A stretch of 6,016 bases of DNA from Patescibacteria group bacterium (lineage in GTDB: Bacteria; Patescibacteriota; Minisyncoccia; Minisyncoccales; Minisyncoccaceae): NCBI GenBank assembly GCA_012798645.1, contig JAAZMU010000033.1, positions 1 through 6,016 on the forward strand. The letters are read 5' to 3'. The position numbers and the translations under genes were made by a program. The notes under the pieces are model-generated. The model was not told the DNA's origin. It was given only the letters and a program-made list of their open reading frames with translations, and did no database searches. Of this stretch, positions 1 to 4,922 are shown in pieces (within the stretch, counting starts at the first letter, position 1; each line of letters opens with the position of its first letter).

Positions 1-60
1 CATATTGAAACAGCTATGAATTATTCAACTAACCCGAGCGAACTTGTTAAATTAATATGA
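1..60 (+). CDS. C-terminal end of a pilus ATPase, probably PilT (partial, 5' end outside window)
   Basis: Frame 1 is open from the first base to a TGA at 58-60 and encodes 19 residues ending in NPSELVKLI. The stop overlaps the pilC start as ATGA, the tight coupling expected inside one operon. An A-x-x-x-x-x-NP-x-EL-x-x-L tail is what I recall from the end of PilT-type retraction ATPases, and pilT commonly sits just before pilC in type IV pilus loci. PilB, the extension ATPase, would be the alternative, but its C-terminus usually looks different. The identity rests on 19 residues plus context, so it is moderate only. That a coding sequence ends here is more certain. Confidence 0.55.
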   Translation, partial: HIETAMNYSTNPSELVKLI

Positions 61-1265
61 AGTTTAAATATCAAGCAAGAACACAATCAGGAGAAGTCAA
101 AAAAGGAGAAATAGAGGCAACATCAAAAGTGTCTGCCATTGAAATGCTTCACAAAAGTGGGCTTTACCCAACTTCTGTTAAACAAGAAGCAAAAAATGGT
201 ATTTTCTCAGAACTCAAAATATTAAAAAGAGTGTCCACAAAAGAGGTTGTTATCTTTACAAGAGAAGTAGCTATTATGATTGAAAGTAATGTCCCTCCAG
301 CAAAAACATTTGAGGCATTAGCAGAACAAATGACCAATGCAACCTTTAAAGAAAAGGTGTTTAAAATAGCAGAAGATATTAGAGAGGGAGTACCACTTTC
401 AAAAGCACTTTCAAAACATCCAAAAATATTTTCAACTTTCTATGTAAGTATGGTAAGATCTGGAGAAGCCTCAGGAACACTACCAGAAGTTTTTAATAAA
501 ATAGCAGAACATCTTGAAAATGAGCAATACATTAGAACAAAGACCATGGGTGCCATGGTTTATCCAGTTGTTATTTTAATAGTTTTCACAATAATCTTTA
601 TTGTCATTGTTATCTTTATTATTCCTGGATTAACAGAAGTCTTACAAGACGCTGGTGCAGAGCTTCCCCTTGTTACAAAAATTGTTATTGGAGTGTCTGA
701 TTTTTTCATAGATTATTGGTGGCTAGCTCTATTAGCAGTCTCAGGACTTGTTTCTTTTTTAGTTTATTTCCCAAAAACAAAAGAAGGAAAGGAGATAATA
801 GACTTGTTTGTGTTTAAAGTACCAATCTTTGGCACTTTCCAAAAGAATGTTTATATGAACCGTTTTGCAGAAAACCTAGCGACTCTCCTTTATTCTGGAA
901 AATCAATTACTGAGTCCCTTGAAATAACAGCTAGTCTTATAGGGAATAATGTTTATAAAAAAATAATACTTGATACAAAAGAAGGTGTTATTAAAGGTCG
1001 AAAGATAAGTGATGGGCTGGCTAGTCATCCCCAATACATTTCTCCTTTGTTCGTTCAAATGGTAGCAGTAGGAGAAAGCACAGGAAGAACTTCAGATACA
1101 TTATTAAATGTTGTCAAGTTTTATAAAGCAGAAATTGAAACTTTTGTAGATTCCATTTCCGATCTTATTGAGCCTGTGCTAATATTAGGATTAGCAGGCA
1201 TGGTAGGAATACTTGTTGCGGCAGTGTTTTTACCGCTGTATCAGATCGGAGATACAATACAATAA
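57..1265 (+). CDS. pilC: PilC, type IV pilus inner-membrane platform protein (T2SS F family)
   Basis: PilC is the polytopic cytoplasmic-membrane platform that couples the PilB/PilT ATPases to insertion and removal of pilin subunits. The product is 402 residues, the usual family length. The N-terminus (FKYQAR, then SGEVKKGEIEA at 11-21) is the typical opening of this family. Two T2SSF repeats are visible, about residues 67-190 and 270-392, each with the family's glycine-rich turn: SGEASGTLPEVF at 135-146 and VGESTGRTSDTL at 338-349. Hydrophobic membrane segments lie near 168-190, 219-237 and 370-393, followed by the conserved FLPLYQ (391-396). The ATG overlaps the preceding stop (ATGA), so translation is probably coupled; there is no Shine-Dalgarno motif upstream. 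No terminator is seen after the stop, only the AT-rich pilin promoter region. The protein is complete and unbroken, with base composition like its neighbours. Confidence 0.95.
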   Translation: MKFKYQARTQSGEVKKGEIEATSKVSAIEMLHKSGLYPTSVKQEAKNGIFSELKILKRVSTKEVVIFTREVAIMIESNVPPAKTFEALAEQMTNATFKEKVFKIAEDIREGVPLSKALSKHPKIFSTFYVSMVRSGEASGTLPEVFNKIAEHLENEQYIRTKTMGAMVYPVVILIVFTIIFIVIVIFIIPGLTEVLQDAGAELPLVTKIVIGVSDFFIDYWWLALLAVSGLVSFLVYFPKTKEGKEIIDLFVFKVPIFGTFQKNVYMNRFAENLATLLYSGKSITESLEITASLIGNNVYKKIILDTKEGVIKGRKISDGLASHPQYISPLFVQMVAVGESTGRTSDTLLNVVKFYKAEIETFVDSISDLIEPVLILGLAGMVGILVAAVFLPLYQIGDTIQ

Positions 1266-1282
1266 TAAGTAATTAAATTAAG

Positions 1283-1311
1283 TTGACTTTAAAAAATATG
1301 TTTGATATAAT
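1283..1311 (+). promoter_or_regulatory. Strong sigma-70-type promoter for the pilin genes
   Basis: A -35 box TTGACT (1283-1288, 5 of 6 to TTGACA), a 17-bp spacer and a perfect -10 box TATAAT (1306-1311) are present, and the -10 is preceded by TG at 1303-1304 (extended -10). The predicted transcription start is near 1318, giving a leader of about 43 nt, free of G/C-rich structure, before the pilin ATG at 1361. It lies in the 95-nt gap between pilC and the first pilin, which otherwise shows only AT-rich sequence. The position suits a gene needing much higher expression than the upstream machinery. Seen directly as motif matches; activity is inferred. Confidence 0.8.
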
Positions 1312-1360
1312 AAAGCAAAATTATTTTAAAGGTCGTCTTAAGAATAATTTTAATAATAAT

Positions 1361-1768
1361 ATGAATATAAATAATAAAAAAGGTTTTACATTAATAGAAT
1401 TAATGGTCGTAATTGCGATAATTGGTATTCTAGTAGGTATAATTATTGTTTCTTTAAATAAATCTACAGATCAGGCCAAGGACGCAAAAGTTAGGTCTGC
1501 TATGGGACAATTAAGGTCTGTAGCACAAATTTATTATAACAACCATGAATACAAGTTTTCTGGATTAGCTAGTGATAGCGAAATATTAGCTATTGAGTCA
1601 GAAATTAAGAAAAACGGAGGAACTTTCGAGATAAAAGCTGGCGAAGAAGCGTGGGCTGCAATGACAGACACCCCTACTGGAAGATGCTTGTGTGTTGATA
1701 GTACAGGAGCTGTTGTAGATAAGGCAAGTGGCTGTTCGATTGATGATGCTGAATATTTCTGCGAGTAA
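1361..1768 (+). CDS. Type IV pilin 1 (candidate major pilin)
   Basis: This is a 135-residue prepilin with an 8-residue leader MNINNKKG, then FTLIELMVVIAIIGILVG with Phe+1 and Glu+5. PilD would cleave after Gly8, leaving a 127-residue mature protein whose hydrophobic N-terminal helix (about 9-32) sits in the membrane and then packs the fibre core. The amphipathic continuation (QAKDAKVRSAMGQLRSVAQIYY, about 38-59) is pilin-like. The C-terminal part holds four cysteines (C109, C111, C125, C134), including CVDSTG at 111-116, probably disulphide-bonded outside the cell. The frame is open upstream to a TTG at 1283, but that TTG is inside the -35 box and the extra 26 residues precede a leader nearly identical to pilin 2's, so ATG 1361 is the start. 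It is first in a two-gene unit with pilin 2, 34 nt downstream. No Shine-Dalgarno motif precedes it. Whether this or pilin 2 is the main subunit cannot be told. Confidence 0.92.
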   Translation: MNINNKKGFTLIELMVVIAIIGILVGIIIVSLNKSTDQAKDAKVRSAMGQLRSVAQIYYNNHEYKFSGLASDSEILAIESEIKKNGGTFEIKAGEEAWAAMTDTPTGRCLCVDSTGAVVDKASGCSIDDAEYFCE

Positions 1769-1802
1769 TAACTAATTATTAATCAATAATAAAAACAAAA
1801 TT

Positions 1803-2255
1803 ATGAATATAAACAATAGAAAAGGTTTTACATTAGTAGAGTTGCTGGTTGTAGTTGCTATTATTGGTATCTTAGCCGGAGCTATTCTATTAAATCTAAG
1901 TAAAGAAGCTGAAAAAGCCAAGGATGCGCGCATCAAGTCTTCTATGAACCAAATTAAAACAAGGGTAGAGAGTATGAGGGTTGAGAATATAGATTTATTA
2001 TATCCTAGTAAAGCAACTTTTGACAACCCAACTAAAGACGATCAGATTGATAAAATGAGGACTGAAATTGGCAAGCAAGGAGGTACGCTTGTCTACTACT
2101 CTGATGCAACTGGTGGTGAAGATAACGCATCCAAATGGTGTGCACATTCTAATTTAAACCAAGATGGAGTATTCTTCTGTGTTGACAGTTCTGGAATTGG
2201 AGAAGCAGGATATGAATGCAAGGAGGCCACCTACAAATGCGAACCAACACCATAA
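1803..2255 (+). CDS. Type IV pilin 2, tandem paralogue of pilin 1
   Basis: This 150-residue prepilin has leader MNINNRKG, cleavage after Gly8, then FTLVELLVVVAIIGILAGAILL with Phe+1 and Glu+5. The mature form would be 142 residues. The first 11 codons match pilin 1 at 31 of 33 bases, and KAKDARIKSSMNQIK (38-52) parallels QAKDAKVRSAMGQLR. The C-terminal head diverges but keeps four cysteines (C113, C126, C139, C146) and the CVDSSG motif (126-131), so the pair probably arose by tandem duplication followed by change in the exposed domain. It is co-transcribed with pilin 1 and followed by a terminator at 2298-2327. The upstream 20 nt are A/T-rich with no ribosome binding motif. It could be a second structural subunit or a variant minor pilin; the sequence does not decide. 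Confidence 0.92.
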   Translation: MNINNRKGFTLVELLVVVAIIGILAGAILLNLSKEAEKAKDARIKSSMNQIKTRVESMRVENIDLLYPSKATFDNPTKDDQIDKMRTEIGKQGGTLVYYSDATGGEDNASKWCAHSNLNQDGVFFCVDSSGIGEAGYECKEATYKCEPTP

Positions 2256-2299
2256 AGCATAGAATGAGCATACTCATAAATGAAAAGAGGTTAATCTAA
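2237..2299 (+). CDS. Possible 20-residue basic micro-ORF at the end of the pilin transcript
   Basis: An ATG at 2237 in the -1 frame relative to pilin 2 opens a 20-codon frame ending in TAA at 2297-2299, immediately before the terminator stem. It is preceded by AAGGAGG (2220-2226), ten bases upstream, a full Shine-Dalgarno sequence. The peptide would be basic (MRTNTIKHRM... KRLI) with no recognisable motif or membrane segment. The AAGGAGG also encodes Lys-Glu-Ala inside pilin 2, and the recognised genes here do not use such sites, so coincidence is quite possible. Listed as a low-confidence candidate only. Confidence 0.12.
   Translation: MRTNTIKHRMSILINEKRLI
2264..2277 (+). other. Small perfect hairpin in the pilin 3' UTR
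   Basis: ATGAG (2264-2268), loop CATA and CTCAT (2273-2277) form a 5-bp perfect inverted repeat between the pilin 2 stop and the terminator. There is no T tract after it, so it is not a terminator. It could add 3' structure protecting an abundant pilin message, but a 5-bp repeat is easily due to chance. Confidence 0.25.
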
Positions 2300-2327
2300 A
2301 AAGGCTCCCACAAGGGAGTTTTTTTTT
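2298..2327 (+). terminator. Intrinsic terminator of the pilin unit
   Basis: A CTCCC stem arm (2305-2309), ACAA loop (2310-2313) and GGGAG arm (2314-2318) form a perfect 5-bp G/C-rich stem followed by nine T residues (2319-2327). The preceding AAAAAGG can extend pairing into the T tract through A-U and G-U pairs. This is the only strong rho-independent terminator I see in the window. It lies 43 nt after the pilin 2 stop and just before the pilD promoter, so it separates the pilin messages from the pilD-to-ligA genes. Confidence 0.9.
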
Positions 2328-2338
2328 ATTTAAAAATA

Positions 2339-2347
2339 TGCTAGAAT
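2339..2347 (+). promoter_or_regulatory. Extended -10 promoter for pilD, apparently leaderless
   Basis: TG-C-TAGAAT is an extended -10 element: TG at 2339-2340 and TAGAAT at 2342-2347, one mismatch to TATAAT. No good -35 is present because the expected region is the T tract of the terminator, which fits an extended -10 promoter. The -10 ends seven bases before the pilD ATG at 2355, so the transcript would start at or within a base or two of the start codon. An AT-rich genome offers many chance -10 matches; the position after a terminator is what makes this credible. Confidence 0.5.
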
Positions 2348-2354
2348 TGAAAAC

Positions 2355-3158
2355 ATGATGGAATATATTTTAAGTTTAATTTTAGGTTTATTCGTAGGAA
2401 GCTTTATAAACTGCGTTGTTTATAGAGTCTATAATAAGGAAAGTTTTTTAAAAGGACGTTCTAAATGTCCAAAATGTGGTCATAAGCTCAAAGTGCTTGA
2501 TTTAATTCCAGTACTAAGCTTTCTCTTTTTAGGAGGCAAGTGCAGATATTGTAAAGAGAAAATATCAATACAATATCCTCTTGTAGAAATAGGGACAGGT
2601 CTGCTTTTTTTTAGCGTAGCCTATCTTCTGCAAGCTAACTTTTTAGAAACAGGTTTCTTTAATTTAGCTTTCTTAAATTTATTATTCTATTTCTTCATTA
2701 CAACTTGCTTTGTAATGATATTTGTCTTTGACTTCAAGTGGTTTATTATCCCAGACGGCTTAACTTTCACAGGGATCATAGTTACTCTAACCTATTTACT
2801 CAGTCAAACTTTTGTTTTTGATGTTTTATCACAAGATATACTACTTCAAAGAGTAATAACCGCCTTTGTTGTTTTTCTTTTCTTTTTTGCCCTTTACTTT
2901 TTTTCAGGAGGAAGAGCAATGGGATTTGGCGACGTCAAACTTGTTATCCTCTTAGGTCTTTTATTAGGCTTTCCTAAGATTCTTCCAGCCTTGTTTATAG
3001 CATTTGCTATCGGTGCTATAATAGGAATTATTCTAATGCTTTTTAAGAAGAAAGGAATAAAATCAGAAGTTCCTTTTGGTCCTTTTCTTGTTTTAGGAAC
3101 GTTTATAGCAATGTTTTTTGGTGATCATATAATTCAATGGTATTTAAGTTTAATGTAA
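2355..3158 (+). CDS. pilD: PilD, prepilin leader peptidase (A24 family)
   Basis: PilD is the membrane aspartic protease that removes the short leader of prepilins and, in classical enzymes, N-methylates the new N-terminus. The 267-residue product has the usual order: a first membrane helix with GLFVGSFINCVVYR (11-24), a cytoplasmic zinc-binding loop with two CxxC pairs (C38/C41 and C63/C66), then multiple membrane helices. The two catalytic aspartates are apparent as D126 in FDFKWFIIPD and D193 in the GxGD motif (GFGD, 190-193) of AMGFGDVKL. PFGPFLVLG (240-248) near the end is also typical. The N-terminal methyltransferase/zinc domain is intact, so both activities are plausible. Its six likely substrates flank it: two pilins upstream and four minor pilins downstream. 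ATG 2355 is chosen over ATG 2358 only because it is first; they differ by one residue. The gene overlaps the next by 22 nt. Confidence 0.96.
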   Translation: MMEYILSLILGLFVGSFINCVVYRVYNKESFLKGRSKCPKCGHKLKVLDLIPVLSFLFLGGKCRYCKEKISIQYPLVEIGTGLLFFSVAYLLQANFLETGFFNLAFLNLLFYFFITTCFVMIFVFDFKWFIIPDGLTFTGIIVTLTYLLSQTFVFDVLSQDILLQRVITAFVVFLFFFALYFFSGGRAMGFGDVKLVILLGLLLGFPKILPALFIAFAIGAIIGIILMLFKKKGIKSEVPFGPFLVLGTFIAMFFGDHIIQWYLSLM

Positions 3159-3601
3159 ACAAAGGGGTTACCCTAATTGAGCTTTTAATAGTTACAGTTA
3201 TTATTTCCATTATATCAGGTGTCATTATTATAGGTACAGGGTCTTCCACCTCTGATATTGAGCTTTTTAATGCAAAAAATACAATTGTAGCTAATATTAA
3301 CAAAGCAAAGGAAATGGCATTAGCTGGTATCTCAGCAGAAGAGGGGCAAGATTTTAAAGTGGGAGTTCAATTCAATGATGCAGGTGGAAAAGTTTATTCT
3401 ATTATTAGAGAAGATAACACTATTTTAGAAAAAATAGAGCTTCCAAGAGGGATTAAATACAATGCAACTTGTGAAGAAGTCTTCTTTATTCCACCCACTC
3501 CTGTCGTTGAACCCGAAGATTGTGAAATTGAAGTTTGTAAAGAAAAAGATCTAAGCAAGTGCCATACTATAAAGGTCAATAAAGCAGGCTTAGTAGAATA
3601 A
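3137..3601 (+). CDS. Minor pilin / pseudopilin of GspH-FimT type
   Basis: The product has 154 residues with leader MVFKFNVNKG, cleavage after Gly10, then VTLIELLIVTVIISIISGVIII: Glu+5 is present but +1 is Val rather than the usual Phe. After the helix, INKAKEMALAG (54-64), a beta-rich region (VGVQFN, VYSII, ILEKIELPRGI) and a final IKVNKAGLVE fit the GspH/FimT fold, whose members prime pilus or pseudopilus assembly at the tip. Four cysteines (C112, C129, C134, C142) flank a proline-rich loop (PPTPVVEPE, 119-127) and may form disulphides. The start overlaps the pilD end by 22 nt in another frame, so expression is probably coupled; it is the only ATG in frame before the cleavage motif. GGTGATC at 3120-3126, ten bases before the ATG, could pair with the conserved GATCACC near the 16S rRNA 3' end, but also encodes PilD residues. 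Subfamily assignment is by position and general pattern. Confidence 0.85.
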   Translation: MVFKFNVNKGVTLIELLIVTVIISIISGVIIIGTGSSTSDIELFNAKNTIVANINKAKEMALAGISAEEGQDFKVGVQFNDAGGKVYSIIREDNTILEKIELPRGIKYNATCEEVFFIPPTPVVEPEDCEIEVCKEKDLSKCHTIKVNKAGLVE

Positions 3602-3602
3602 T

Positions 3603-4073
3603 ATGCAAAACAAAGGCTTTTCATTAATTGAAGTTCTCTTATCTGTTTTCATTATAACAGTTGCAGTCTTAGGATTGTATAATGGAGTTAGTTATTCTTT
3701 TAATTCAATTGAAAAAGCAAAGAACAAACTTATTGCAACTTACTTGGCAGAAGAAGGAATTGAGCTTGTTAAAAACATCAGGGATATTAATTTTAGTAGT
3801 GAAGAAGAAGATGCGAAATGGAATGATGGTTTTTCAGCTTGTGAAAATGGTTGCAGGATTGATATGAATGGCACCATTAAAGATGACCCTAACCTTCCTT
3901 TGAATATAGATACGAACGGTTTTTATAGTTATGAAGCTGGAGAGCCTACCATTTTCTCAAGAGAAATCACCATCAAAAAAGAAGGTGAATACAAAGTCAA
4001 AGTCAGTTCAAGAGTATCTTACGGAAAGCAAGACTTTTTAATAGAACAATATTTATACAATTACAAAGAATAA
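3603..4073 (+). CDS. Minor pilin of GspI/PilV type
   Basis: This 156-residue prepilin has a five-residue leader MQNKG, then FSLIEVLLSVFIITVAVLGLYN, the typical GspI/PilV opening with Phe+1 and Glu+5. The following IATYLAEEGIELVKNIRD (44-61) is the long amphipathic helix typical of PilV-like minor pilins. The C-terminal portion is predicted beta-rich (SREITIKKEGEYKVKVSSRVSY). Two close cysteines (C80, C84) could form a small disulphide loop. The start is one base after the preceding stop (TAATATG) and its own stop shares one base with the next start (TAATG), so translation is probably coupled on both sides. In type II secretion systems GspI is the core partner of GspJ and GspK, and the next two genes match those partners. 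No canonical ribosome binding site is seen. Confidence 0.87.
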   Translation: MQNKGFSLIEVLLSVFIITVAVLGLYNGVSYSFNSIEKAKNKLIATYLAEEGIELVKNIRDINFSSEEEDAKWNDGFSACENGCRIDMNGTIKDDPNLPLNIDTNGFYSYEAGEPTIFSREITIKKEGEYKVKVSSRVSYGKQDFLIEQYLYNYKE

Positions 4074-4567
4074 TGAACAATAAAGGATTTACATTAATAG
4101 AAGCACTTGTTGCTATTGCCATATTTATCGGGATCTCTACAGCACTAGCTCAGATCATTTCTGTTTCCATACAAAATCAAGTTAATGTAGTTGCCACCCA
4201 AAACGCATTAACACAAGCATCTTTTGCCATAGATAAAATAGGGAAAGAGCTTAGAATGGCGCAAGACGAAGCAGGCAATTGTTTTGATGAGGAGGGAAGT
4301 TATAAAATAGAAGGAAGTTCTATTACTTTTTTACATCTTGATCAGGAAGACAATGAAGTATGCAAGACATTCAAGCTTGATAATGGCAAGATTAAAGAAT
4401 GTATTGATAATACAGAGGTGGATATAACAGGAGATGCAATTGAAATTGAAGCCTTAAACTTTTTTATATCAGATAATAACGACAACCCAAGAATCACAAT
4501 TTCAATTGAAACTAAAGACGGCTTATTACTTCAAACCACAGTTTCCCAACGTAAAAATATAAAATGA
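4073..4567 (+). CDS. Minor pilin of GspJ/PilW type
   Basis: The product has 164 residues with leader MNNKG, then FTLIEALVAIAIFIGISTALAQII: Phe+1, Glu+5, cleavage after Gly5. The segment FAIDKIGKELRMAQ (51-64) corresponds to the helix found in GspJ/PilW-like proteins, where a basic Asp/Arg-containing stretch follows the hydrophobic stalk. The remainder is acidic and beta-rich (SSITFLHLD, VCKTFKLDNGKIKECI, ITISIETKDGLLLQTTV). It has three cysteines (C70, C97, C110), an odd number, so one is free, pairs with a partner, or is not oxidised. The ATG shares one base with the preceding TAA, and its TGA overlaps the next ATG (ATGA), the strongest coupling signal in the minor-pilin set. The role, inferred from family and order, is in the initiating tip complex of the pilus. 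Confidence 0.87.
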   Translation: MNNKGFTLIEALVAIAIFIGISTALAQIISVSIQNQVNVVATQNALTQASFAIDKIGKELRMAQDEAGNCFDEEGSYKIEGSSITFLHLDQEDNEVCKTFKLDNGKIKECIDNTEVDITGDAIEIEALNFFISDNNDNPRITISIETKDGLLLQTTVSQRKNIK

Positions 4568-4920
4568 ATTCAAACACTAAACAAAAAGGTTCCCTTTATT
4601 TAACCGTTTTAATGGTAGGTCTTTTAATATCCATTATTGTTGGCGTTATTGGTATCATTGTTTCAAGCTCCAATCTAGGCAGAGGTCTAGGTGACTCCTT
4701 AAGAGCTTTTCACATTGCAGATTCAGGCATGGAGCAAGCCCTTTATCAAAAAAAACAAAAAACTTTAACTGAATATGAAATAGATTGCTCAGCTGATTTT
4801 GATGACTATGGAATTTCTAGCTGTACTATTTTAGTAGAATATGATGATGGGAATAATATTGAAAGCATCAAGGCAATTGGCTCCTATAACGGCTCTCAAA
4901 GAGTAATCCAACTTGAATAA
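4564..4920 (+). CDS. Minor pilin of PilX/GspK type, short
   Basis: The product has 118 residues. After a nine-residue basic leader MNSNTKQKG comes SLYLTVLMVGLLISIIVGVIGIIV, so +1 is Ser and the conserved Glu+5 is replaced by Thr; loss of Glu+5 is a known trait of GspK and occurs in PilX-like proteins. LRAFHIADSGMEQALY (46-61) is the signature PilX N-terminal helix (AF-x-AADSG-like). The head is very small, with two cysteines (C75, C87), and ends in SYNGSQRVIQLE, a closing strand typical of this group. Classical GspK has a large inserted domain, about 300 residues in total; this one lacks it and is closer to a bare PilX. In a GspH-I-J-K series the K member caps the tip and needs no Glu+5. The ATGA overlap with the previous gene supports the start; ligA begins two bases after the stop. 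Confidence 0.85.
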   Translation: MNSNTKQKGSLYLTVLMVGLLISIIVGVIGIIVSSSNLGRGLGDSLRAFHIADSGMEQALYQKKQKTLTEYEIDCSADFDDYGISSCTILVEYDDGNNIESIKAIGSYNGSQRVIQLE

Positions 4921-4922
4921 AT

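Noticed and set aside
1775..1790. ATTATT/AATAAT inverted repeat between the two pilins
   Set aside because: An all-A/T 6-bp stem is unstable and expected by chance in this sequence; no T tract follows, so it is not a terminator or convincing processing site.
1772..2026. 84-codon minus-strand reading frame opposite pilin 2
   Set aside because: It is the reverse of the pilin 2 N-terminal coding region; its hydrophobic stretch mirrors the pilin helix, and it has no own family signature or promoter.
3103..3303. 66-codon minus-strand frame opposite the pilD end and GspH-type start
   Set aside because: It lies wholly within two well-supported + strand genes and shows no recognisable domain.
3394..3624. 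76-codon minus-strand frame opposite the GspH-type gene end
   Set aside because: Antisense shadow of a gene with clear pilin features; no independent support.
3682..3867. 61-codon + strand frame inside the GspI/PilV-type gene
   Set aside because: Out-of-frame shadow; Lys/Leu-rich composition follows from AT-rich codons of the real gene.
1361..4110. Repeated AAAGG-TTT-ACATTA-type sequences at 1378, 1820 and 4082
   Set aside because: These are the coding sequences of the conserved prepilin cleavage motif (KGFTL), explained by protein conservation and paralogy, not a DNA repeat element or recombination site.
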